Source: Bacillus sp. ISL-34
Lineage (GTDB): Bacteria > Bacillota > Bacilli > Bacillales > DSM-1321
Assembly: GCF_018613325.1 (NCBI RefSeq)
Contig: NZ_JAGGQJ010000001.1
Coordinates: 1 to 64,000, forward strand
Direction: 5' to 3'
DNA: 64,000 bases
The position numbers and the translations under genes are program-made. Positions 8,218-15,974 of the stretch are shown one piece after another. The number at the start of each line of letters is the position of its first letter. The stretch's first letter is position 1. The notes beneath the pieces are model-generated. The model was not told the DNA's origin and did not search any database. It worked only from the letters and a program-made list of their open reading frames with translations.

Positions 8218-8356
8218 CGTATGAAAGGAAAACCAATGGAAAAAATGGAATAGAATATAATGAAGAATGAAGAATGAAGGAAAATTTTTTCACCCCCATA
8301 TCTTTTTCCCTTTCTGAAACGTTTATAGGATAGAGGGTGTTGAAGGAGTGAGAAAA

Positions 8357-9064
8357 ATGATAAATAAGTTGAAGGAAGATATTTCTGAAGAAAAGGATAA
8401 CGGCATGATTTTGCGTGAAGTCTATCCTGAATTGCTTCGGTTTTGCCGATTTCTGACCCAAAATAATTGGGATGGGGATGATTTGGCACAGGAAACGATA
8501 TTGAAGGCAATGCAGGGCTATGGGAAGAAAACGGAGATAACAACGGCTTTATTGAAGACGATAGCCCGACATTCCTGGATTGATACGATACGAAAAAGAA
8601 AAAAAGAATCCTTAGAGGATCTGTTGGATACTGAACAGCAGGGGTCAATTGGGGAAAACGCCATTGAAACGGTTGAATATATAATAAAATCCCTTACCCC
8701 GAAACAAGCTGTAGTGTTCATATTAAAGGAAGGATTCCTCTATCGGTCAAAAGAAATCTCAGAATACTTGAACACCACGGAAACGGCTGTAAAGGCAATC
8801 TTGAACCGTGTGAAAAAGCGTTTTGACAATGACGTAGAAGAGCGTAAGTTGTCTTGCGTGGAAGATTGGCAAGATGAGGAAGAACAGCGGCTCATGTCCC
8901 TGATGACACAGGCTTTAAAAGTCCAAAATCCTGATATCCTCATTAGAAGCATCCCATCTTTCAAATCCCTGAACAGTGAATCGATGATTCCTAAACTGAT
9001 GAATCGTCCGATTCTTTCCAAATCAAGCTTCACTCCTTCAAACACACTCTCAATGGCTGCATAG
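8357..9064 (+). CDS. ECF-type sigma factor with C-terminal extension
   Basis: 235 aa. Region 2 is visible as WDGDDLAQETILKAM (38-52) with the following TIARHSWIDTIRKRK; region 4 is LTPKQAVVFILKEG followed by ISEYLNTTETAVKAILNRVKKRF (about 113-156). About 80 residues follow with no recognised fold, more than in a classical ECF factor. I chose the ATG at 8357, 8 bp behind AAGGAG; a GTG at 8348 lies inside the RBS. No anti-sigma gene is adjacent. The clpP paralogue starts 30 bp downstream, so both are probably one operon. Confidence 0.85.
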   Translation: MINKLKEDISEEKDNGMILREVYPELLRFCRFLTQNNWDGDDLAQETILKAMQGYGKKTEITTALLKTIARHSWIDTIRKRKKESLEDLLDTEQQGSIGENAIETVEYIIKSLTPKQAVVFILKEGFLYRSKEISEYLNTTETAVKAILNRVKKRFDNDVEERKLSCVEDWQDEEEQRLMSLMTQALKVQNPDILIRSIPSFKSLNSESMIPKLMNRPILSKSSFTPSNTLSMAA

Positions 9065-9094
9065 CCAATATCATTGTTAGGAGGAAGAAGAGAT

Positions 9095-9679
9095 ATGACC
9101 ACCATTCCATATGTAATTGAGCAATCCGGCAAGGGTGAGCGCTCGTACGATATTTATTCCAGACTTTTAAAAGACCGTATCATCATGATTGGGGAAGAGA
9201 TCACCGATCATTTAGCCAATAGTGTGGTTGCCCAACTGTTATTCTTGGCAGCAGATGCACCTGATAAAGAAATTACCATCTTCATAAACAGTCCAGGGGG
9301 ATCGACCAGTGCCGGTTTCGCCATTTATGATACGATGCAATATATTAAGCCTGATATCCGGACTGTATGTACGGGAATGGCCGCATCATTCGGTGCCATG
9401 CTTTTGTTGGCGGGTACGAAAGGGAAAAGGTGCGCTTTGCCAAATAGTGAAATCATGCTTCATCAACCGCTTGGTGGGGCGAGGGGGCAAGCCACGGAAA
9501 TTGAAATTTCTGCCCGAAGGATTTTAAAACTAAAAGATCATATCAATCAAATCATCTCGGAAAGGACTGGGCAGCCTCTCGAAAAGGTGGCGAAGGACAC
9601 AGACCGTGATTACTTCTTAAGCGCAAATGAGGCGAAGGATTACGGTATAATCGATGAAATAATCGTTCAGGATAATTAA
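9095..9679 (+). CDS. clpP: ClpP-family serine protease (second ClpP type)
   Basis: 194 aa, standard ClpP length. It forms the proteolytic chamber used by Clp ATPases. The triad is in place: Ser98 (GMAASFGA), His123 (MLHQP) and Asp172 (TDRDYF); NSPGG lies at 65-69. The segment after the serine (SFGAMLL) differs from the usual SMGAFLL, which suggests a paralogue rather than the housekeeping ClpP. The start is the ATG behind TAGGAGGAAG. Downstream of the sigma factor gene, so the protease may be part of that regulator's response. Confidence 0.9.
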   Translation: MTTIPYVIEQSGKGERSYDIYSRLLKDRIIMIGEEITDHLANSVVAQLLFLAADAPDKEITIFINSPGGSTSAGFAIYDTMQYIKPDIRTVCTGMAASFGAMLLLAGTKGKRCALPNSEIMLHQPLGGARGQATEIEISARRILKLKDHINQIISERTGQPLEKVAKDTDRDYFLSANEAKDYGIIDEIIVQDN

Positions 9680-9720
9680 TCCTGATAAAAACGACATCAG
9701 TAAGTAAGCTCAACGAAAAC

Positions 9721-9752
9721 GAACTGCGGATATTATATCGCAGTTTCTCTGT
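9721..9752 (+). terminator. clpP terminator
   Basis: AACTGCG and CGCAGTT pair across GATATTATAT and are followed by TCTCTGTTT. A very similar hairpin recurs at 10043, on the far side of the repeat element. Confidence 0.7.
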
Positions 9753-9848
9753 TTGGCGACAAAATGGGGTTCGGAGTTAGTGAGGTGAAGGTCGAAAAAA
9801 ATTCGTGAACGGTCGAATAAATTGCTACGGTCTTTAGGTTTTTTACTG

Positions 9849-10041
9849 TAATCCTCATTGGATTGAAGAAATTTGCGACACTCCTGCCGAATAACTGGCT
9901 AGCCGAGACACCAAAGGCGCATGCGCCGAGGAGGCTTGGCAGACAGTCGGCGAAAAGGGAGCGGATTTCTGAAATCAACTGAACTTTTTAAATGGAAAAC
10001 TGCAGGCAAACTGAGTTTACATCGCTTTTGTCTACAGTCTG
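9849..10041 (+). repeat. Dispersed intergenic repeat, copy A
   Basis: Shares TTGAAGAAATTTGCGACACT, then CCGAATAACTGGCTAGC, GGCTTGGCAGACAGTCGGCG and GCGGATTTCTGAAATCAACT with copies at 50.3 and 50.6 kb. Closes with TTGTCTACAGTCTG. This copy has a longer middle part (GAGACACCAAAGGCGCATGCGCC) than the 50-kb copies. Confidence 0.85.
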
Positions 10042-10042
10042 A

Positions 10043-10079
10043 GAAACTGCCGATATCTATATCGGCAGTTTCTTTTTTT
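10043..10079. terminator. Terminator next to repeat copy A
   Basis: AAACTGCCGATA and TATCGGCAGTTT form a 12-bp stem followed by TTCTTTTTTT. It may also stop transcripts of the minus-strand hydrolase gene. Confidence 0.8.
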
Positions 10080-10087
10080 ACCCTATA

Positions 10088-11044
10088 TTACTCCATATAC
10101 TTATCCACAAAATCCCATACCTTGTTCCAATACTTTTCCGGATCCACTAATTCAGCTTCACCATGCCCAGCACCCGGTATTATCAATTTATCTTTGTCTA
10201 CGTTTGCTGCATTATATATGTCATCGAGCATGGAATAAGGGACGAATGAATCTTCTTCCCCATGGATGAATAACATGGGTGTTTTACTTTTGAGCACTTG
10301 TTTGACAGCTGATGCTTCATTTAAATCGTAGCCTGCACGCAGCTTGGTCACCGTGTTGGCTGCATTCATTACTGGGAATTTTGGCAATCCGAACAAATCA
10401 TCAAGTTGATAGGTGAATACGTCCATTACCGAGGAATATCCGCAATCCTCTATGATCACTTTAACATTGGAAGGCAGCTTTTCCCCGGAGGTCATCATGA
10501 CGGTTGCCCCTCCCATGGATATTCCGAACAATGCAATGTCCGCCTGGGGATCTTTATCAATAATTTGCTTGATCCATAAAAGCATATCTTTCCGATCATC
10601 CCAACCCATTCCAATGTAATCACCTTCGCTTTTTCCATGTCCGCGAAGATCAGGTGCCAGCACATTGTATCCATTTCCGTAGAAATTGCGTACCCACCGA
10701 ATCATTTGTGTGTTATTGCCGGTATAACCATGAACGACAATAGCCCATTTATGGTCTTGGTTATTATTTTCATAAAGTTTAGCACTAAGTTTTAGTTGAT
10801 CTGTAGAAACAATGCTCATCTCATCCGGTTGATGCTCTTTGGTAAATTCCGCATCCTCCAATTTACTGGATTGTGCCATTTCACCTGAAACGGCTTCAGA
10901 TTGGGCAAGATGTGGGTTATCGCTTAAAAAATCTTTTTCCTTATCCGGATTTAAGGCGAAATTGTAAAAATAGTTTCCCGTAAATCCATACATAGCGACT
11001 AGAATAATAGGAATACATGTCGCAGCGATACTGAATTTCTTCAT
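10088..11044 (-). CDS. yqkD: YqkD-like alpha/beta hydrolase, membrane-anchored
   Basis: 318 aa. Residues 7-25 form an N-terminal membrane anchor or signal segment; the hydrolase domain follows from about residue 75. The triad is Ser176 in GISMGG, Asp265 in GEEDSFVPY and His294 in GAGHGE; VVHGYTGN (oxyanion region) lies at 103-110. It resembles B. subtilis YqkD in length and layout. The substrate is unknown, probably an ester. The ATG sits behind GGAGGGATTCTTGA. Monocistronic, convergent with the clpP unit and separated from it by repeat copy A. Confidence 0.85.
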   Translation of the reverse strand: MKKFSIAATCIPIILVAMYGFTGNYFYNFALNPDKEKDFLSDNPHLAQSEAVSGEMAQSSKLEDAEFTKEHQPDEMSIVSTDQLKLSAKLYENNNQDHKWAIVVHGYTGNNTQMIRWVRNFYGNGYNVLAPDLRGHGKSEGDYIGMGWDDRKDMLLWIKQIIDKDPQADIALFGISMGGATVMMTSGEKLPSNVKVIIEDCGYSSVMDVFTYQLDDLFGLPKFPVMNAANTVTKLRAGYDLNEASAVKQVLKSKTPMLFIHGEEDSFVPYSMLDDIYNAANVDKDKLIIPGAGHGEAELVDPEKYWNKVWDFVDKYME

Positions 11045-11267
11045 TCAAGAATCCCTCCAAAAATCCTGACCATCATTTATTAATAGTACAATATTTTGAA
11101 ATGCTTGTGAAAAAATAGAATGGTACCTTGGGTAATTATCGATATCTTAAACTACTGTAATTCTTACTGAAGGGCAGGGAAGGTTGGATGCCGCCTTTTC
11201 TGGATAGTCCATCCATTTCATATGTTAAAATAAATATTATCTTACATTATCAATGGAGGAAGTTTTT

Positions 11268-11855
11268 ATGAAGAAAACGCAAAAGGTTTTACTTATTAGT
11301 GGGATCTCTGCTGTTGCATTATTCGGGGTGGGGTTTGCTTCTTTTAAAATCATGGAGAACTCCAATGAGTACGAAAAAGCTCAACTGGAAATCGAAGCCA
11401 GGGAAGCGAAAGAACAAATGGAAAGAGAAAGTGAGGATGTAAAAATCAAAGCCCAAAGGGAAGCGAAAGCTAAAGCGGCGGAACTTGAAGCGAAAACAGC
11501 GATATATGATGGGCTCGAATTTGAAACAGGACTTGATGATGACTCAACCGAAACCGAAGTCATGGACGTCATGCATAAAATGACTCATCAAAAGGTTCGC
11601 TCGTAAGATAAATGGGGAGCTATACCGATGTCCCCTAAGATTATAGAAGAAGTTTATAAAATAGTGGAATCAAGTGATTTTCAGCATAAAGATAGATTGC
11701 TGGCCATCGCTGCCCGGTGGCGAGACTTTGATTTTAGCACGATCGTTCAGGACCACAACTTCTTTTGGGAAGACAAAGAAGGCACCGTTGGAAAAGCCCA
11801 TGGTACATTAAGTCGGGCAGAAGAGGTTGAATTCATTGAAGTCAATTTTAAATGA
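11268..11855 (+). pseudogene. DUF6241 paralogue inactivated by a nonsense codon
   Basis: The first frame encodes a membrane anchor, a long charged helix rich in Glu/Lys/Ala and the VMHKMTHQKV motif, then hits TAA at 11604-11606. The same frame continues DKWGAIPMSPKIIEEVYKIV and later DHNFFWEDKEGTVGKAHGTL to 11855, exactly collinear with the intact paralogue at 3256-3804. There the residue at the stop position is Glu (SEDKW), so GAA to TAA is the simplest explanation. The RBS (TGGAGGAAG) and start are intact, so a truncated anchor protein may still be made. Confidence 0.8.
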
Positions 11856-11903
11856 GGGGGAAAGTACTGAAAATGCCAAAGGGCGAGTGGCAAGACCTGT
11901 TCA

Positions 11904-11960
11904 ATAAAAAAATACTCAAACCTCCTGCAATTAGGCCGGTTCCTCAGGAGGTTGAGTATA
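11904..11960 (-). terminator. Terminator of the ssuA-tauD operon
   Basis: A long stem pairs ATACTCAACCTCCTG with its complement (one bulged A). On the minus strand it is followed by a run of seven T. It lies just past the tauD stop. Confidence 0.85.
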
Positions 11961-11988
11961 TTCGAACCTTTCACTCGATACAGGAGTT

Positions 11989-12885
11989 TTATTTCTTAAT
12001 AATTAGTCTGCTGGACTCGTTCTCCTTGTTTACGGGAACGTCTTTTCCGACAGTGACCCTGCGAACGACGCGGTGCTGGTCCCCGTAATCGGCAATAGCG
12101 TAATGCTGCGTGGCTAGGTTATCCCAGATGACCACGTCCCCTTCACTCCATTGCCAACGCACGGTATTTTCTAAGCGCGTGACGTATGAATCGAAGATAC
12201 TTAATAATCTTTCGGATTCACTTGTTGTATATCCTTCCACTCTTCCAGCAAAGCCACCTAATAACAAATGCCTTTTTCCGGTTTCTGCGTGCACGTGAAC
12301 GACTGGATGCCTTGTTTTATAAATGGTCGACTCGAATATATCACGATATTTCTTTTTAACCTCATCATCATCAATGTTTTCGGTTTGTTTGAATTGAGCA
12401 TAATCATATTCATTTGTATGGATTGCCCATAGTCCATCCGCTAATTTCTTCAATCCATCCGGCAGGTCTTCATATGCTTCATTGGTATTTGCCCAGACTG
12501 TATCGCCGCCAACATCAGGGATGGTTACACCTCTTAAAACAGAGTATTTAGGAACTTCTGGAACGAAAGTGACATCAGTATGCCAATGGTTTGCTTTAGC
12601 ACCCTGTTCGGAGTCAAGTTCGAAAATATAGTTCGTATTGTCTTTGACGGGTACTGTAGGATGCGCATAAGGTTCACCCAATAGTTTGGCAAATGCTTCT
12701 TGACTGGCATCGTCCAAATGGTTTTGACCTTTGAAGAATACGACTTTATGATCGTTTAACGCTTGTTTGATTTCATTGAAAATAGCTGAATCCAAGTCTC
12801 CGCTTAATTGCACTCCTTGAATTTCCGCTCCAATCCTTCCTGATACAGGTACCACTTTTATTTGTTTGGTTTTTGTCTCCGTCAT
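11989..12885 (-). CDS. tauD: TauD/TfdA-family Fe(II)/2-oxoglutarate dioxygenase
   Basis: 298 aa. The family oxygenates taurine, alkyl sulfonates or alkyl sulfates and releases sulfite or sulfate plus an aldehyde in the cytoplasm. The iron ligands are His102 and Asp104 (HWHTDVTF) and the distal His261 (TQHYAIADY); Arg272 or Arg275 would hold 2-oxoglutarate. I start at the ATG at 12885, 9 bp behind GGAGG, rather than the upstream TTG. It follows ssuA by 29 bp and no ssuD-type flavin monooxygenase is present, so this enzyme probably does the desulfonation. The exact substrate cannot be read from the sequence. Confidence 0.9.
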   Translation of the reverse strand: MTETKTKQIKVVPVSGRIGAEIQGVQLSGDLDSAIFNEIKQALNDHKVVFFKGQNHLDDASQEAFAKLLGEPYAHPTVPVKDNTNYIFELDSEQGAKANHWHTDVTFVPEVPKYSVLRGVTIPDVGGDTVWANTNEAYEDLPDGLKKLADGLWAIHTNEYDYAQFKQTENIDDDEVKKKYRDIFESTIYKTRHPVVHVHAETGKRHLLLGGFAGRVEGYTTSESERLLSIFDSYVTRLENTVRWQWSEGDVVIWDNLATQHYAIADYGDQHRVVRRVTVGKDVPVNKENESSRLIIKK

Positions 12886-12914
12886 AATCAATCTCCTCCT
12901 GTAAGGTAAGTTCT

Positions 12915-13904
12915 TTATTTTTTAAAGGCTTCATCAATGTATTCATTGTGGATCTGATTTTTAAAATTAAATGATTTCTTGATATAACCCACATCAGCTA
13001 AAGTATCGATTGATTCTTGTTGTGCTTTGATGGCATCTTCGGTAAAGTAGATATTTGGTTCTTCAGCCGTTATTATTTTCTTGACCGTATCCACAGGCAA
13101 TTTAGTTTCTTTAGAATAAATTTCAGATGCTTCATCTGGATTTTCAATTTGCCAATCGGCAGCTTTTTTATAAACCTTTAAATATGCCTCGACAATTTCA
13201 GGATGTGCTTTTGCAAATCCGTCACGTGCAATGATTGCACCAGGAGCTAATATTTTTCCTTTCACTTTAAGTGCGACAGCATTCCCTTTTTCAATATTAT
13301 TAAGGTAATAAGGGTTCCAGATAGCCCAGGCGTCCAATTGTTTGGTTTCAAAAGCGGATTGAGCATCATCCGGTTGTAAATTGATGAGTTTAATATCTTC
13401 AGTCGTTAAACCATGTGCTTTCAATGCCTTGATTAAATAAACATGACCCGTTGTCCCCGAGGCAACACCGACCGTTTTTCCCTTTAAGTCTTCAATCTTC
13501 TTTATGTCTCCTTCTGGTTGAGCCAGGATCCTGACAGATGACTCACCTCTTCCTGTTTGTGCAATCACTTCAAATGGCAGATTCTTATCAATGCCAGCAA
13601 TCAGTGCACCATCCCCTAAAAAGGACAGGTCAACCCGATTGGAAGCGAGGGATTCCAAAAGCGGGGGACCACTCGGGAATTCACTCCACTCGATTTGGGC
13701 ATCCAGTTTAGAAAACTCTTCGTCGAACAATCCCTTTTCCTTTGCAATGACCAAGGGCCCCATCTTGCCATTTAAGGCAATATGGACTTTAAGTGAATCA
13801 CTTTTCCCGGAAGCTGTACTGGCATCGGAATTACAGCCTGCCAGTACAGCGAGGCTTATGATGGCAAGTAGTATTGCGGTTAACTGGTTACGATATTCCT
13901 TCAT
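12915..13904 (-). CDS. ssuA: Sulfonate ABC transporter substrate-binding lipoprotein
   Basis: 329 aa. A signal peptide ends in the lipobox LAGC (Cys24), so the protein is a lipoprotein on the outer membrane face. The rest is an NMT1/SsuA-type binding fold (VHIALNGKMGPLVIAKEKGL; GKTVGVASGTTGH; AWAIWNPYY). It would hand aliphatic sulfonates or taurine to the SsuC/SsuB pair encoded divergently. AAAGGAGGG precedes the ATG. Transcription starts about 170 nt upstream and passes an attenuator-type leader. SsuA or TauA cannot be told apart with confidence. Confidence 0.9.
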   Translation of the reverse strand: MKEYRNQLTAILLAIISLAVLAGCNSDASTASGKSDSLKVHIALNGKMGPLVIAKEKGLFDEEFSKLDAQIEWSEFPSGPPLLESLASNRVDLSFLGDGALIAGIDKNLPFEVIAQTGRGESSVRILAQPEGDIKKIEDLKGKTVGVASGTTGHVYLIKALKAHGLTTEDIKLINLQPDDAQSAFETKQLDAWAIWNPYYLNNIEKGNAVALKVKGKILAPGAIIARDGFAKAHPEIVEAYLKVYKKAADWQIENPDEASEIYSKETKLPVDTVKKIITAEEPNIYFTEDAIKAQQESIDTLADVGYIKKSFNFKNQIHNEYIDEAFKK

Positions 13905-13958
13905 GAATTCCCTCCTTTTTTTATTACACTTACCACATCTGGATAGTCAGATTAATGA

Positions 13959-14009
13959 CAAAAAAGAGATTCAACGAAGAGTATGCAGGTTCACTCTTCA
14001 TTGAATCTC
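13959..14009 (-). terminator. Leader terminator ahead of ssuA
   Basis: On the minus strand a 17-bp stem beginning GAGATTCAATGAAGAGT (one mismatch) is followed by CTTTTTTGTC. It lies between the promoter and the ssuA RBS, so it would stop transcription before the gene unless it is prevented from folding. Confidence 0.85.
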
Positions 14010-14028
14010 CGGTAGTCCAGTTGATTCA
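14002..14028 (-). promoter_or_regulatory. Candidate antiterminator hairpin in the ssuA leader
   Basis: Six-bp outer stem TGAATC/GATTCA, an asymmetric internal loop (AA opposite A), inner stem CTGG/CCGG and loop ACTA, 27 nt in all. The 3' arm GATTCA is also part of the 5' arm of the terminator, so the two folds exclude each other. The same design stands before ssuB. Confidence 0.6.
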
Positions 14029-14080
14029 CATGACCTTTATTGAATTGGCTCCTTTGTGCATCGGGTTTGTGTATGATTGC

Positions 14081-14110
14081 ATCTTAACAGCTGTTAGAAT
14101 AATCTGTCAA
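14081..14110 (-). promoter_or_regulatory. Sigma-A promoter of ssuA-tauD
   Basis: TTGACA, 18-bp spacer, TAAGAT on the minus strand; predicted start near 14074. Confidence 0.6.
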
Positions 14111-14156
14111 TTGCTTTTTTTAAAACTAATCCGATAAAAAAAGTTGGCATTAGGTG

Positions 14157-14185
14157 TTGATTATAAATAATCGATAAGTTAATAT
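14157..14185 (+). promoter_or_regulatory. Sigma-A promoter of ssuB-ssuC
   Basis: TTGATT, 17-bp spacer, TAATAT; predicted start near 14192, a few bases before the antiterminator hairpin. Confidence 0.5.
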
Positions 14186-14197
14186 AAAATGAAATAT

Positions 14198-14224
14198 TGA
14201 ATCGACTAGTTAACTAGAGATTCA
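14198..14224 (+). promoter_or_regulatory. Candidate antiterminator hairpin in the ssuB leader
   Basis: Outer stem TGAATC/GATTCA, internal loop (GA opposite A), inner stem CTAG/CTAG and loop TTAA, 27 nt. Loop and stem lengths equal those of the ssuA copy, and the inner stem differs by changes that preserve pairing. Its 3' arm overlaps the leader terminator. Confidence 0.6.
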
Positions 14225-14268
14225 GCAAAGGGACAATATGTGCCTTATTGCTGGATCTCTTTTTTTTA
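14216..14268 (+). terminator. Leader terminator ahead of ssuB
   Basis: AGAGATTCAGCAA pairs with TTGCTGGATCTCT (one G-U pair) and is followed by eight T. It ends 20 bp before the ssuB start, an attenuator position. Confidence 0.88.
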
Positions 14269-14288
14269 TTTGAGAAAGGGTGAGGATA

Positions 14289-15056
14289 TTGGTAGCGACG
14301 TTAGAAATTAATCATGTAAGCAAAACATTTAAGGATGAGAATGAAAGTGTCCATGTTTTGAAAAATTTAAATCTGACCGTCAACAAAGGTGAGTTCGTCA
14401 CCATCATTGGTCCGAGCGGCTGCGGGAAAAGCACATTATTAAAGTTGATTGCAGGACTTGATTCAGACTTTGATGGCGCGATCATAGCAGGGGATCATCC
14501 GGTTAGCGGTCCTTCTAAAGACCGTGGTTTCATTTTTCAGGAGCACCGATTATTTCCATGGCTAAACGTGGAGAAGAATATTGCAGGTAACCTTCCATTA
14601 AAAAAAACGGACATTAGAAAAAGGGTGGATGATTTGATTTCACTTGTTAAACTAAAAGGATTTGAAAAGGCGTATCCACGCCAATTATCCGGTGGAATGT
14701 CACAGCGTGTTGCCATTGCCAGGGCCTTATTACGTAATCCTGAAGTTTTATTGCTGGATGAGCCATTCGGTGCATTGGATGCATTCACACGAACGCATCT
14801 TCAAGAGGCTTTACTAGAAATATGGGAGAGGAATAAGACAACGATGGTGCTTGTCACCCACGATATAGATGAATCCATCTTTTTATCGAGGAAAGTTGTC
14901 GTCATGGATGCAAAGCCTGGACGGATTAAAGCTATCGTTCCAATTGATTTGCCATATCCAAGAACTCGAACAAGCAAAGCGTTTCAGGAATTCAGATCCG
15001 TCATTTTAACCCAACTTGATCATCATCCTGAAGAAAGGGAAGATTGGAGCATTTAA
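14289..15056 (+). CDS. ssuB: Sulfonate ABC transporter ATP-binding protein
   Basis: 255 aa ABC ATPase that powers sulfonate import from the cytoplasmic face. Walker A GPSGCGKS, signature [12 protein letters not shown], Walker [13 protein letters not shown] and the switch histidine (LVTHDIDE) are all present. I prefer the TTG at 14289, 7 bp after AAGGGTG; the in-frame GTG at 14280 lies inside that RBS. It overlaps no gene but ends 32 bp before the ssuC start, so the two are one operon under the leader attenuator. Confidence 0.92.
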   Translation: MVATLEINHVSKTFKDENESVHVLKNLNLTVNKGEFVTIIGPSGCGKSTLLKLIAGLDSDFDGAIIAGDHPVSGPSKDRGFIFQEHRLFPWLNVEKNIAGNLPLKKTDIRKRVDDLISLVKLKGFEKAYPRQLSGGMSQRVAIARALLRNPEVLLLDEPFGALDAFTRTHLQEALLEIWERNKTTMVLVTHDIDESIFLSRKVVVMDAKPGRIKAIVPIDLPYPRTRTSKAFQEFRSVILTQLDHHPEEREDWSI

Positions 15057-15088
15057 TTAAATTTTTGAAAAAAGGAAGGATGAAGAAA

Positions 15089-15913
15089 ATGTCTACACAG
15101 ACTGTTGCTCAAAACAAACCGCTTGTCATAAGGGAAACAACAAAACAATCCAAACTTGCCAAAACAGCATTGCGGGGTTCGGTCCTTCCCGTTGTCGTGT
15201 TGATTGCATGGCAATCATTAGGTTCAATAGGCATCCTGCCTGCCCAATTATTCTCATCACCTTTATTGATCGTCACCACATTCATTAATCTCGTTCAGTC
15301 AGGGGAAATGGGCATGCATTTACAAATCAGTTTAACGCGGGCTCTTCTTGGCTTTGCATTAGGTGGTTTTTTAGGCTTATTGCTAGGAGTCATCGTTGGC
15401 ATGCAAAAAAAATCCGAAGAATATCTAAACCCAAGCATTCAAATGTTACGAACAGTGCCTTTACTTACGATTACCCCTTTATTCATTATGTGGTTCGGAT
15501 TTGGCGAACTATCTAAAGTGCTGCTTATTGCTTTAGGTGCTTTTTTTCCTCTATATTTACAAACTTTTTTGGGCCTTCGGAATGTGGATAAAAAACTATA
15601 CGATGTTGCCCGAATCTTAGAGTTCAGCCGAATGGAACAAATCACGAAGCTGATGATTCCTGCAGCATTGCCAAACATATTACTTGGTATCCGATTAGCC
15701 TTAAGTGCTGCTTGGATGTGCCTGGTCGTCGCTGAATTGTTAGGTGCGGATAGAGGGGTGGGCTTCATGATCCAGGATGCCCGTTCATTCATGCAAACGG
15801 ATGTCGTATTCGTAGGCATCATCATTTTTGCCCTGGCTGGTAAAATCTCAGACTCGGTTGTCCGCTTTTTAGAAAATCATTTGCTGAAATGGCAAGATAG
15901 TTTCAAAGCCTAA
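15089..15913 (+). CDS. ssuC: Sulfonate ABC transporter permease
   Basis: 274 aa with about six membrane helices. The EAA loop typical of binding-protein-dependent permeases is seen around PAALPNILLGIRLALSAAW. The start at 15089 lies 9 bp behind AAGGAAGG; an ATG at 15080 directly abuts that RBS. Partner of SsuB (same operon) and of SsuA (opposite strand). A strong bidirectional terminator follows. Confidence 0.92.
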   Translation: MSTQTVAQNKPLVIRETTKQSKLAKTALRGSVLPVVVLIAWQSLGSIGILPAQLFSSPLLIVTTFINLVQSGEMGMHLQISLTRALLGFALGGFLGLLLGVIVGMQKKSEEYLNPSIQMLRTVPLLTITPLFIMWFGFGELSKVLLIALGAFFPLYLQTFLGLRNVDKKLYDVARILEFSRMEQITKLMIPAALPNILLGIRLALSAAWMCLVVAELLGADRGVGFMIQDARSFMQTDVVFVGIIIFALAGKISDSVVRFLENHLLKWQDSFKA

Positions 15914-15914
15914 T

Positions 15915-15958
15915 TGAAAAAGGATGACCGCCGGGTGATGGTAGGTCATCCTTTTTCT
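15915..15958. terminator. Bidirectional terminator between ssuC and the kinase gene
   Basis: AAAAAGGATGACC pairs perfectly with GGTCATCCTTTTT across a 14-nt loop; A and T runs on both sides let it serve both converging genes. Confidence 0.9.
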
Positions 15959-15974
15959 TGTTTGGAATGTATGT

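Noticed and set aside
9728..10240. Plus- and minus-strand frames through repeat copy A
   Set aside because: They follow the repeat sequence, have no RBS and differ in every copy.
11852..12088. 78-codon frame across the end of tauD
   Set aside because: It reads through the ssuA-tauD terminator hairpin and antisense to tauD.
13905..14280. S-box (SAM), T-box or other known sulfur riboswitch before the ssu operons
   Set aside because: The conserved S-box core and the T-box TGGNACCGCG-type sequence are not present in either leader; only the 27-nt hairpin and the terminators are shared.
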